DNA from: an uncultured Clostridium sp.
GTDB lineage: Bacteria; Bacillota; Clostridia; Clostridiales; Clostridiaceae
Direction: 5' to 3'
DNA: 62,360 bases
NCBI RefSeq assembly: GCF_947072515.1
Contig: NZ_CAMTIG010000020.1
Span: forward strand, 1-62,360
The notes beneath the pieces were generated by a model that saw only the letters and a list, made by a program, of their open reading frames with translations, was not told the DNA's origin and did no database searches. Position 1 is the stretch's first letter. Every line of letters begins with the position of its first letter. Below are positions 28,126 to 35,941 of the stretch, in pieces. Made by a program: the position numbers and the translations under genes.

Positions 28126-28722
28126 ATGGGGACAACAGTAGAAAAAAATAAACGAGAAAAAGAACAAAAATTATATAAAGGTGCATATGATTTATTTTTA
28201 GAACAAGGTATAGAAAATACAAGGGTAGACCAAATAGCTAAAAAAGCTGGTGTTGCAAAGGGGACTTTCTATCTTTATTTTGAAGATAAGCATGACCTTA
28301 TAAAAAAATTAATACATAGAAAAAGCTATAAACTAGCAAAAGAAGGATTAGAAAAGACAAGAGATATGCATTTTGAAAAATTTGAAGATTCCATAATATA
28401 TTTTATAAATTATATTATAGAGTATTTAAAAGAAAATAGGCTTATGCTAAAAATAATAACTAAGAATTTTTCGAATGGATTATATACAGATAAGGGAGAT
28501 AAAAATTTAGAAGGAATCGAAGAGGTAAATAGTATATTAGAAATCTTTATCAGCAATCTGAAGAAGAAAGGCTATAGTGAAGAAGAGAGTAGGCTAACAT
28601 TATATATGATAATAGAACTAGTAGGAAGTATAGCTTATAATAGTATAATATTTAATGAGCCTACAGATATAGATAGTATAAAACCAATATTATTTAAAAA
28701 AATAATAGGTATGATAAATTAA
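28126..28722 (+). CDS. TetR/AcrR family transcriptional regulator
   Basis: A 198-residue TetR-type repressor. The helix-turn-helix lies at about 20-62, with GAYDLFLEQGIENTRVDQIA and KKAGVAKGTFYLYFEDKHDL, a very canonical match. The C-terminal all-helical ligand domain gives no clue to its inducer. It is divergent from the ABC-F gene and shares its intergenic region, so that gene and itself are the obvious candidate targets. GAGGTAA precedes the ATG. The gene ends in a terminator shared with the DUF4397 pair. Confidence 0.9.
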   Translation: MGTTVEKNKREKEQKLYKGAYDLFLEQGIENTRVDQIAKKAGVAKGTFYLYFEDKHDLIKKLIHRKSYKLAKEGLEKTRDMHFEKFEDSIIYFINYIIEYLKENRLMLKIITKNFSNGLYTDKGDKNLEGIEEVNSILEIFISNLKKKGYSEEESRLTLYMIIELVGSIAYNSIIFNEPTDIDSIKPILFKKIIGMIN

Positions 28723-28757
28723 AAAATAGGAGGATTAAACAATCCTCCTATTTTTTA
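28721..28757. terminator. Bidirectional terminator between TetR and DUF4397 genes
   Basis: A perfect 16-bp stem (28721-28736 with 28741-28756) with AAAC loop, A-rich on one side and T-rich on the other. Confidence 0.92.
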
Positions 28758-29369
28758 CATATCTTTTAAGAATAAATAACCAAGAGATGGTTTGCCATTT
28801 AAAAGTCCAATAATAAAAAGTGTATACTGTTCACCAGAAAGTAAATTTAGATTAGGAATTTTTTTCTTAAACATACTAAATTTATTATTATAAATTGTGA
28901 AAGAATAATTATTAGGCGTTAATGGATAATAATTTGTAGTTTCACAAAACTCAACATTACTAAAGAGAGGATTATTTTCTGAAATACTTAAATTTAATAA
29001 TGGAGCATTAGGTGAAAGATTTATAAATCTTAAATAACTAGTATCATCTTTTTTCTTATTGAAATTATCTTTTAAGTGGATTACTTGAAATTTTCCTGAT
29101 AAACAAGTTAAGCATATTGTATATGTCATTGTTGGAATTGCTTCAAAGTCATATTCAAGAATAGGCTTATTATTATCAGAAACTTTAAAAACTTCTATTT
29201 TATATTGCATAGGAGGCAGATCTAAGTATTTTGTTGCTTCACTAAAATTACAGTTTTGAACAATTGGTTTTCTATTAGCAAAAATATTTATAGGGCCAAA
29301 ATCAGGACATGCGTATAAAAATCTAACATGACAAAGCAATTTAGGCGCAAGATTAAAATTGTTAATCAT
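28755..29369 (-). CDS. DUF4397 domain-containing protein
   Basis: A 204-residue protein made of two similar beta-rich halves. Each opens with a DUF4397-like strand: HVRFLYACPDFGPINIFAN (first) and YLRFINLSPNAPLLNLSIS (second), followed by a TNYYPL- or TKYLDLPP-type turn. DUF4397 domains occur in surface or envelope proteins, but there is no signal peptide here, so it may stay inside or be on a spore (inference). It overlaps the upstream hypothetical gene. I prefer ATG 29369, 5 bases after GGTGA; a GTG at 29378 is also possible. Function unknown. Confidence 0.75.
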   Translation of the reverse strand: MINNFNLAPKLLCHVRFLYACPDFGPINIFANRKPIVQNCNFSEATKYLDLPPMQYKIEVFKVSDNNKPILEYDFEAIPTMTYTICLTCLSGKFQVIHLKDNFNKKKDDTSYLRFINLSPNAPLLNLSISENNPLFSNVEFCETTNYYPLTPNNYSFTIYNNKFSMFKKKIPNLNLLSGEQYTLFIIGLLNGKPSLGYLFLKDM

Positions 29370-30036
29370 TATTTTCACCAGAATCTATAGTAGTGTTAAA
29401 AGGCATTGGGATAATATTGCCATCCACTATAAAGGGTTTATCAGGAAATGGTTTAATATTATTGCTAGGATTACAATTGAAAATAGTAAAATTAATAATT
29501 TGTTTAATTAAAGTTTTAGCAACTGGAAATGGAATTTTATAAGTAGTTAAGACTCCCATTATTCGAGGATTAGTTCTCATCATTTTATTAAAAATAACTT
29601 CTGCATTACAGGTATTAGGAGTTCTAGCCTCTAATTCATAAACATCCTCAAAATCTCTTTCAAGTTCTAAAATCTCCTCGTTGATGTCTAAATTAAGTTC
29701 TCTAAGAATATCACATTCTGATGGAATACTACGTAAGTTAGATGATAAATCCTCAGAGTATAGATTATGACATTTTAAAATATCCTTAGTTAAGCGTGGA
29801 TCATTTTCATATAGAGAAATTAATTCTTTTAATTCTTCCTCTTTGTTTGTGATATTTGATGATAAAATTATTTCACGAAAGTCAAATGTTAGTGGGTTTT
29901 CAGAAATAGAAGAAGTTCTAAATTCTTCTATGAATTCTTCAGAAACAAAAAGACCATTATTTAAAGAACTATTAATTTCAAAAGGAGTGAAAATTAAATC
30001 ATCACTTTCATTCATAAATTTCACATTAGGATACAT
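29362..30036 (-). CDS. Hypothetical protein, partner of the DUF4397 gene
   Basis: A 224-residue protein that I do not recognise. It is acidic, with no signal peptide or membrane segment. Visible features are an N-terminal Ser/Asn-rich part (1-70), a central helical acidic stretch (about 105-140, with LNLDINEEILELERDFEDVYELE), and a more hydrophobic C-terminal part with MGVLTTYKIPFPVAKTLIKQ and several cysteines. It starts at ATG after a GGAGGT site and overlaps the DUF4397 gene by 8 to 17 bases, so the two are translationally coupled and probably act together. It is divergent from the class V aminotransferase gene. Confidence 0.65.
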   Translation of the reverse strand: MYPNVKFMNESDDLIFTPFEINSSLNNGLFVSEEFIEEFRTSSISENPLTFDFREIILSSNITNKEEELKELISLYENDPRLTKDILKCHNLYSEDLSSNLRSIPSECDILRELNLDINEEILELERDFEDVYELEARTPNTCNAEVIFNKMMRTNPRIMGVLTTYKIPFPVAKTLIKQIINFTIFNCNPSNNIKPFPDKPFIVDGNIIPMPFNTTIDSGENND

Positions 30037-30171
30037 TTTTTACCTCCAAATAATAATATAGTATAGATATATGAAATATGTACACTATTGTTACTTTTAT
30101 AATATTCAAAAAAATCTATTTATAGAACAAAAAATATTTTAGTGAATAATATATAGTGGAGGGCGATACAG

Positions 30172-31464
30172 ATGAATAGAAAAGAAAATACTTTAAGAAA
30201 AGAATTCTTAGGTGTAGAGAGTAAAATTATGCTAGAGGATGGAAGTTATTCTACTGCTATAAATTTTGATAATGCAGCTACAACACCTCCATTAAAAGTT
30301 GTATTTGATAGAATTACAGAATTAATAGATAGTTATGGCTCTATAGGAAGAGGAACAGGTCAAAAACAAACTATATCAACAGAAAATTATGAAGAAGCTA
30401 GAAAGTATGTTTTGAACTTCTTTAATGTTCCAAATAAGGAAGAGTACACAGCTATATTTGTTAATAATACTACTGATGGAATAAATAGAATTTCAAATAC
30501 TTTACTTTGTGATGGGGGAATAGTTTTAAGCACAAGAATGGAACATCATTCAAATGATTTACCATGGAGAAAAGTTGCACAGGTTGACTATATAGAAGTA
30601 GATTCAAAAGGGCGAATAGACTTAAATTCATTAAAAGAAAAGCTAGAAAAGTATAAAGGAAAACTAAGATTTTTAACTATTGCAGGAGCATCAAATGTTA
30701 CTGGCTATATTAATGATATCCATTATATTGCAAAACTTGTCCATAAAGCTGGAGGGAAAATTATTGTAGATGGAGCTCAGTTAGTACCACATGTGAAAGT
30801 GAGTATGAAAGGATTAGAAAGTGATGATTATATTGATTTTTTAGTTTTTTCAGGTCATAAAATTTATGCACCTTTTGGAAGTGGTGTAATACTTGGGCCT
30901 AAAGAAGAGTTTAATAAGAGCTGTCCTGATAAGCAAGGTGGAGGAATAGTTGAAATAGTAAATGATTGGAGTATAAAATATCTAGAGACACCTGAAAAAA
31001 ATGAAGCAGGGACACCTAATTATTTTGGAGTAGTTTCATTAGTTGAATCTTTAAAAGAAATTGAAAAGATAGGATATGAAAATTTATTAAATCATGAAAG
31101 AGAATTAGGAAGATATTTGATAAATGAATTAAAATCTATGGATAATATAATTTTGTATGGAGATAATGAAAATATAGAGGATAGATTAGGAATATGTGTT
31201 TTTAATGTGAAGAATATAGAATCAATGGAAGTTGCAAAAATTTTAGCAAAAAGAAAAGGGATAGCAGTAAGACATGGATGGTTTTGTGCACATCCTTATT
31301 GTAGAAGACTTATGAATCTTACAGAAGATGAAGTATGCAGATTTTTATATGATAAAAATGAAAAGATGCCTGGAATGGTAAGAGTTAGTTTAGGGCCATA
31401 TAATACAAAAGAAGATATAGACATCTTGTTAGAGGAATTAAAGAATATAGAGAACAATAGATGA
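30172..31464 (+). CDS. Class V aminotransferase, cysteine desulfurase-like
   Basis: A 430-residue PLP enzyme of the SufS/CsdA/NifS fold group. INFDNAATTPP opens the family fold, TMEHHSNDLPW-like RMEHHSNDLPW follows, then DGAQLVPH, and SGHKIYAPFGSGV holds the PLP lysine (about 234). Near the C-terminus HGWFCAHPYCRR is placed like the catalytic-Cys loop of group II cysteine desulfurases and selenocysteine lyases. There is no adjacent scaffold gene (SufU, IscU), so the substrate is open: cysteine, selenocysteine or another amino acid. GGAGGG precedes the ATG. Family call firm, activity inferred. Confidence 0.82.
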   Translation: MNRKENTLRKEFLGVESKIMLEDGSYSTAINFDNAATTPPLKVVFDRITELIDSYGSIGRGTGQKQTISTENYEEARKYVLNFFNVPNKEEYTAIFVNNTTDGINRISNTLLCDGGIVLSTRMEHHSNDLPWRKVAQVDYIEVDSKGRIDLNSLKEKLEKYKGKLRFLTIAGASNVTGYINDIHYIAKLVHKAGGKIIVDGAQLVPHVKVSMKGLESDDYIDFLVFSGHKIYAPFGSGVILGPKEEFNKSCPDKQGGGIVEIVNDWSIKYLETPEKNEAGTPNYFGVVSLVESLKEIEKIGYENLLNHERELGRYLINELKSMDNIILYGDNENIEDRLGICVFNVKNIESMEVAKILAKRKGIAVRHGWFCAHPYCRRLMNLTEDEVCRFLYDKNEKMPGMVRVSLGPYNTKEDIDILLEELKNIENNR

Positions 31465-31491
31465 AAATGGGGCCCGTAAGCCCCATTTGTT
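31465..31491. terminator. Bidirectional terminator
   Basis: A perfect 9-bp GC-rich stem (31465-31473 with 31480-31488) between two convergent genes, followed by T-rich sequence. Confidence 0.85.
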
Positions 31492-32709
31492 TTATATAGT
31501 AAATGCTTTAAATTTTGGTAAATTATTTTCAAAATTTAAATTAGGAATGTCACCTATAAGTGGTAAAAAGTATTCATATGCTTCAGTAGTTAAATTATTT
31601 TCTTCAGAATTTATCCACGAAGTTGGAAGATATTTAACGTTATTGGCTATTTTTGAAGAACATACTGCTTGGAATTCTGTGGAATAAGGGACATTACTTT
31701 TTCTTTTTATAGAAACCATTACTCCATTTAATCCTTCCATAGAATATTTTAAAGCTTCATAACCAGCTAAATAAGCTTCTTCTACATCAACATTAGAAGC
31801 AGAATGCATAGCACATCTTTGTAAAATACCAAGTTGAAGTGCTTTAACTCGAGTAGTTATGCCCGCATCTAAAATTAAATGTCTTAAAGTTTCAGATACA
31901 CCACCAAGTTGGGCATGTCCAAAAGAATCTCCTGATTTAACATTTAACTCAGATAAAAATCTTCCATTTGAATCTTTAATTCCTTCTGAAACAACAATAA
32001 ACACTTTGTTATTTGCATTGAATCTTTCACGTACATCTTGTAAAAACTTTAATTTATCAAAAGAGACTTCAGGAACATAAATAAAATCAACAATAGGATT
32101 CCCATTTATTCTTGCTAAGGTTGCAGAAGCTGCAAGCCATCCTGTATCTCTACCCATAGTTTCTAAAATAAAAATACCGTTATTAGTATATACTGATGAA
32201 TCTAAATAACACTCTAAAGTGGTTGTACAAATAAATTTAGCAGCACTACCAAATCCCGGTGTGTGATCAGTAAACATTAAATCATTATCGATAGTTTTAG
32301 GAACACCTATAAATTTAATAGAAAGATTGTTTTCTTTGCTATATTTAGATAACTTATAGACAGTATCCATAGAGTCATTTCCACCAACATAGAAAAAAGT
32401 ATCGATATCTAACTGTTTTAAAATATTAATTAATAATTTGTATTCTTCAATATGCTCATCAGAATCCTTTAATTTATATCTGCAAGAACCTAATCCTGAA
32501 GAAGGTGTATATTGGAATAATTTTAAATCTTCATCAGATAGATTAGATAAATTAATAATATTCTCATTTAAAATTCCTTCAATTCCATTTAAGCCTCCAT
32601 ATACAGTTTGGAAAAGCTTAAGCTCCTCATTAGCTTTGATTAATCCAACTACGCTAGAATTAATAACGGAAGTAGGACCTCCTGATTGTGCAATAATACA
32701 ATTTGACAT
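31492..32709 (-). CDS. pfp: Pyrophosphate-dependent 6-phosphofructokinase
   Basis: A 405-residue phosphofructokinase. The active site reads VGGNDSMDT where ATP-type enzymes have GGDGS. The Asp after N and the PKTIDND lysine (about 136) are the residues that select pyrophosphate and block ATP. MGRDTGWLA (about 184) supplies the catalytic/substrate Arg. It converts fructose 6-phosphate to the 1,6-bisphosphate using PPi, reversibly, saving ATP in anaerobes. An AAAGGAG site lies 8 bases before the ATG. The upstream gap holds a 24-bp near-palindrome and the divergent Fur-family gene. Confidence 0.9.
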   Translation of the reverse strand: MSNCIIAQSGGPTSVINSSVVGLIKANEELKLFQTVYGGLNGIEGILNENIINLSNLSDEDLKLFQYTPSSGLGSCRYKLKDSDEHIEEYKLLINILKQLDIDTFFYVGGNDSMDTVYKLSKYSKENNLSIKFIGVPKTIDNDLMFTDHTPGFGSAAKFICTTTLECYLDSSVYTNNGIFILETMGRDTGWLAASATLARINGNPIVDFIYVPEVSFDKLKFLQDVRERFNANNKVFIVVSEGIKDSNGRFLSELNVKSGDSFGHAQLGGVSETLRHLILDAGITTRVKALQLGILQRCAMHSASNVDVEEAYLAGYEALKYSMEGLNGVMVSIKRKSNVPYSTEFQAVCSSKIANNVKYLPTSWINSEENNLTTEAYEYFLPLIGDIPNLNFENNLPKFKAFTI

Positions 32710-32749
32710 AATAAAACTCCTTTAATATAAACTTAATAAACAAATATGA

Positions 32750-32773
32750 TATGCTATTTATTTAAATAACATA
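32750..32773. repeat. 24-bp near-palindrome upstream of pfp
   Basis: An A/T-rich inverted repeat (about 10 of 12 positions match) at 32750-32773, about 40 bases before the pfp start. It could be an operator or an A/T-rich chance palindrome. The rest of the 260-base divergent gap has no other clear feature. Confidence 0.35.
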
Positions 32774-32969
32774 CTCTATTTAATAATATACAACATAATA
32801 AAAAAAAATAAAAGAGTAAAAAAGAGAAAAATATGAAAAAATATTAAAAAGTATATGCTAAATATAAATATAGCTGTAAAAATACTGATGAATATAAATT
32901 ATATTTATTATTTTAAAACTTGAAGAAAAGTGGTAAGATTTAATTAAGAAGAGAGGAATGGAGTACGTT

Positions 32970-33380
32970 ATGGATATTAATGATATTTTAAGAAATAAAG
33001 GATTAAAAGTAACTAAAGCAAGAACTGAAATATTAGAAGTATTTTTAACTGATGTAGAAAAAAGTTTAAATGCAGAAGAAATATTTTCTAAATTAAGAAG
33101 TAAAGGCAAAAACATAAATTTAAGTACAGTCTATAGAACATTAGATAGTTTTTTAGAAAGCTTAATACTAGATAGATTTATTTTAGAAAATGGAGTAGCC
33201 GTATATAAAATACATAGGGAAACTCATAAGCATATTCTAGAGTGTAATATATGTCATAAGGAAGTTGAAGTTCCATGTCCTATAAAGCAAATTGAAGAAA
33301 TATTAAAAGAACAAACAGGATTCACATTAACAGAACATAGTTTAAAGATGAAAGGCGTTTGTAATAAGTGTAAAAAATAA
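32970..33380 (+). CDS. Fur-family metalloregulator, probably Zur
   Basis: A 136-residue Fur superfamily repressor. The winged helix covers about 1-78 (DILRNKGLKVTKARTEILEVF and the recognition helix LSTVYRTLDSF). The dimerisation domain has HRETHKHILECNICHKEVEVPCP. Two CxxC pairs, CNIC (about 90) and CNKC (at the end), form the structural zinc site. Beside znuCB, whose promoter carries a 7-1-7 inverted repeat, the likely identity is Zur, although PerR or Fur cannot be excluded from sequence. I chose ATG 32970, 6 bases after GGAG, over ATG 32958, which abuts the upstream GAGAGG. Confidence 0.85.
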   Translation: MDINDILRNKGLKVTKARTEILEVFLTDVEKSLNAEEIFSKLRSKGKNINLSTVYRTLDSFLESLILDRFILENGVAVYKIHRETHKHILECNICHKEVEVPCPIKQIEEILKEQTGFTLTEHSLKMKGVCNKCKK

Positions 33381-33409
33381 AAGAGGAATAAATCCTCTTT
33401 TATTTTTTT
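33372..33409. terminator. Bidirectional terminator between fur-family gene and znuB
   Basis: A perfect 16-bp stem (33372-33387 with 33393-33408) with a 5-base loop, overlapping both stop codons' neighbourhoods. Confidence 0.88.
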
Positions 33410-34200
33410 ATATATGCAAACTTTTTAAAAATAAGCACTATTAAAAGCGTTACAACAGAAACTATTGCAATAGCACCACCAGGGGCACTATCCATATAGT
33501 AAGATGCTATAAGACCAACTATAATATCAATAAACCCAAATAAAATTGAGAATAATAAAGTCTTCTTAAAATTCTTTTCAAGCTGTATAGCCGTAGCTAC
33601 AGGAACAACTATTATAGATGAAATAACTAGAATTCCCATAATACGAATAGACATAGAAATAGTAGCACTAATTATAATAGTAAAAAGATAGTTTATTCTC
33701 TTTACATTTATCCCCGAAACTTTAGCTCCTTCTTCATCAAAAGTTACATAAAGTAGTTTATTAAAGATTAATAACATTATTATAAGTGAAATTATACCTG
33801 TAATAAGAATTAAAAGGATATCATTTTTAGTTACAGTTAAAATGCTTCCAAAAAGAAAAGAATTAACACTAGTAGAGGCTTTTCCACTACTTATTAAAGT
33901 AATAGCGATACCTAAACTTAAAGTAAGTACAATAGACATTACAAGTTCAGCGTATTTTTTATAATAACCTCTTAAAAATTCAATTATTAAAGCACAAAGT
34001 GTAGTAAAAATGAAAGTAGTAATAAGTGGATTAACTCCAATTATAAGGCCAATTGCAACACCAGCAAAAGATGAGTGAGATAATGTATCACCTATCATAG
34101 AGTGGCGTCTAAGTACTAAAAATAGTCCTATAAAAGGACATAAAATAGAAATTATGCCTCCAGCAATGAAAGCATTTTTCATGAATTCAAATTCAAACAT
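33400..34200 (-). CDS. znuB: Zinc/manganese ABC transporter permease (ZnuB type)
   Basis: A 266-residue integral membrane protein with about eight or nine helices, of the ABC-3 family that imports Zn or Mn. Family signatures are FLVLRRHSMIGDTLSHSSFAGVAIG (about 28-52, the cytoplasmic coupling loop that docks the ATPase) and the FDEEGAKVSG segment near 155. It pairs with the ATPase gene immediately upstream. No substrate-binding lipoprotein (ZnuA) is in the window, so it must be encoded elsewhere. AGGGGGA precedes the ATG. Confidence 0.9.
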   Translation of the reverse strand: MFEFEFMKNAFIAGGIISILCPFIGLFLVLRRHSMIGDTLSHSSFAGVAIGLIIGVNPLITTFIFTTLCALIIEFLRGYYKKYAELVMSIVLTLSLGIAITLISSGKASTSVNSFLFGSILTVTKNDILLILITGIISLIIMLLIFNKLLYVTFDEEGAKVSGINVKRINYLFTIIISATISMSIRIMGILVISSIIVVPVATAIQLEKNFKKTLLFSILFGFIDIIVGLIASYYMDSAPGGAIAIVSVVTLLIVLIFKKFAYIKK

Positions 34201-34219
34201 AAAATCCCCCTAAACTGAA

Positions 34220-34891
34220 TTACATTCCAATTATATTATCATTTCTAAAGGAAGACTTATTCAAAAATTCCTCTTTAGTATATAAAATTGGTGTTCCTGA
34301 AATAACCTCTACAATATGTGTTGAATAGAGTAGAGCTGTATCTAAGTTATGTTCAACCGAAACAATAGTTTTTCCCTCATCATTTAATTTTTTTAAAAGA
34401 GAATAAATAGTTTTTTGACTTTTACTATCTACACCAGTGGAAGGTTCATCTAACACAATAAGGTCAGGGTTAGAAAGTAAAGCTCTTGCTATAAAGACTC
34501 TTTGTTGTTGCCCACCAGAAAGACTACCGATTAAATTATCTTTAAAATCTACCATAGATACAATATTCAAAGATTTCTTTATTAAAGATAAGTCTTTAGA
34601 CTTAGAGATTTTTAAATGATTTAATAAAATCTCATTTACTGAAATGGGAAATTGTGAGTTAAAACCATCAACTCTTTGAGGAACATATCCTATTTTATTA
34701 GTTTTTATATTTACGTTTCCAGAAGTGGGAGATAAAAGCCCTAGCATTAATTTTAAAAGGGTACTTTTACAGCTACCGTTTTCTCCAATTATAGAAACAT
34801 AAGAACCAGCATTTATATTTAAATTAACTTTATTTATAAGAAATGGTGGTTTATTTGTGTATGAAAAAGTTAAGTTAGTTAAAGCAATCAA
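34220..34891 (-). CDS. znuC: Zinc/manganese ABC transporter ATP-binding protein (ZnuC type)
   Basis: A 223-residue ABC ATPase that powers the permease encoded just downstream. The signature LSGGQQQR and Walker B LIVLDEPSTGVD are canonical. The Walker A loop reads GENGSCKST: the glycine two before Ser/Thr-binding Lys is replaced by Cys (codon TGT on the coding strand). Metal-importer ATPases sometimes carry Ala here, so it may still be active. I chose TTG 34891, 9 bases after AGGAG, over TTG 34900, which touches it. Its promoter contains a Zur-like inverted repeat. Confidence 0.9.
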   Translation of the reverse strand: MIALTNLTFSYTNKPPFLINKVNLNINAGSYVSIIGENGSCKSTLLKLMLGLLSPTSGNVNIKTNKIGYVPQRVDGFNSQFPISVNEILLNHLKISKSKDLSLIKKSLNIVSMVDFKDNLIGSLSGGQQQRVFIARALLSNPDLIVLDEPSTGVDSKSQKTIYSLLKKLNDEGKTIVSVEHNLDTALLYSTHIVEVISGTPILYTKEEFLNKSSFRNDNIIGM

Positions 34892-34922
34892 ATAAATCAA
34901 CTCCTAAAAATATTTCTGTTAC

Positions 34923-34952
34923 ATTATAAACATAAATGCAAATTATTTGCAA
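34923..34952 (-). promoter_or_regulatory. znuCB promoter with Zur-like 7-1-7 operator
   Basis: On the minus strand: -35 TTGCAA (34952-34947), 18-base spacer, -10 TATAAT (34928-34923). A perfect 7-1-7 inverted repeat, TGCAAAT-N-ATTTGCA, covers 34937-34951 and overlaps the -35 box. Fur-superfamily operators (Fur, Zur, PerR) have this 7-1-7 form, and a Fur-family gene lies 1.5 kb away. Confidence 0.7.
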
Positions 34953-34956
34953 GAAA

Positions 34957-35343
34957 CTAATTTAAATTTTTTAAATTATCTATATTCCAATTTGAAGAAC
35001 CTTTAACTAATGAGACCTCATAAATTTTAAAAGTTTCAGAGTTATCTAGGCCATAAACTTTATAAATAGACTTACCCTCATGAGAATAAATTAACTCGAA
35101 GGAATCTATTCGCTCTAGTTTAGAATTAAAGGAATTTGTCATATAGTAATTTAAAGCTGTGTCAGGAGCTTTTAAAGCAGTTCTCTTTTTAGAAAAATTA
35201 AAAATAAAAATTGATGCTATTATTAAAAGAAAAGATATTGCAAAAAAAATAAAGCGACGTCTTTCAAATTTTTTTCGTCTTGATTTTTCACGTCTCGTCA
35301 TTTTTAGTGGAGATTTTGCAACATTTGAAGCTAGAGTACTCAT
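34957..35343 (-). CDS. Hypothetical single-pass membrane protein
   Basis: A 128-residue protein that I do not recognise. The N-terminal 30 residues are strongly basic (MTRREKSRRKKFERRRF) and cytosolic; a hydrophobic helix (about 31-49) crosses the membrane; the remaining 80 residues are outside and contain an NTF2-like-looking pattern (ALNYYMTNSFNSKLERIDSF, then strands ending SSNWNIDNL), which is only a suggestion. An AAGGAGGT site precedes the ATG. No terminator is evident before the znuCB promoter, so some read-through into znuC is possible. Confidence 0.65.
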   Translation of the reverse strand: MSTLASNVAKSPLKMTRREKSRRKKFERRRFIFFAISFLLIIASIFIFNFSKKRTALKAPDTALNYYMTNSFNSKLERIDSFELIYSHEGKSIYKVYGLDNSETFKIYEVSLVKGSSNWNIDNLKNLN

Positions 35344-35444
35344 AAATATACCTCCTTAAAAATAAAATATACTTAAATATTACCATATTTTTCCAATAAG
35401 TAAAGAATAAATTTAGTTATTTTATAATAAAATAATAGGTATAG

Positions 35445-35474
35445 TTGCTATAACTAGTGCATTCACATTATAAT
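35445..35474 (+). promoter_or_regulatory. Promoter of the 35519-pepF transcript
   Basis: -35 TTGCTA (35445-35450), 18-base spacer, -10 TATAAT (35469-35474), about 45 bases before the first start codon. Confidence 0.65.
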
Positions 35475-35518
35475 TAGAGTAATAAAAAATATAAAGATGA
35501 TTTAAAGGAGATAAAATT

Positions 35519-35923
35519 ATGGATTTTTCAAGTTTAGTTTTAATGGAAAAGGATAAAGAGACAGGATTTATAACACAAGAATTAGGAAGCTTTTCAGTAG
35601 ATGAAGGGGCTTTATTTGTAAAAAGATTTTATGTTGATGGAGAAGATGTAGTAGTTAAATTTGATACTAATAAAGATGTAGAAGAATGGGAATTCTCTGC
35701 TATATATGATCTTTTTGATGCAGAAAGCTTTAAAGAAAAGGGATATGAAATAGAAGAGGATTTAGAAGAGTTTAATCCAACATTTATTATAAAGTTCAAA
35801 TACTTAGAAGATTTTTCAGAAATGAATGAAAAAGTAACAGAAATGATTAGCTTAATAAATGCTAGTATGGAAAAAGTTTTTGAAGATATAAAAGGAAAAG
35901 AAGCAGAATATACTGAAGAATAA
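35519..35923 (+). CDS. Small acidic conserved protein (possible DUF6762)
   Basis: A 134-residue soluble, strongly acidic protein. From memory it resembles a small clostridial family (DUF6762), with FSSLVLMEKDKETGF at the start and DTNKDVEEWEFSAIYDLFD in the middle, but I hold this name loosely. No enzyme motif, membrane segment or signal is visible. It probably shares a transcript with pepF, which begins 18 bases after its stop. AAAGGAGAT lies 5-6 bases before the ATG. Confidence 0.7.
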   Translation: MDFSSLVLMEKDKETGFITQELGSFSVDEGALFVKRFYVDGEDVVVKFDTNKDVEEWEFSAIYDLFDAESFKEKGYEIEEDLEEFNPTFIIKFKYLEDFSEMNEKVTEMISLINASMEKVFEDIKGKEAEYTEE

Positions 35924-35941
35924 GAGAAAAGGAGAAATAAA

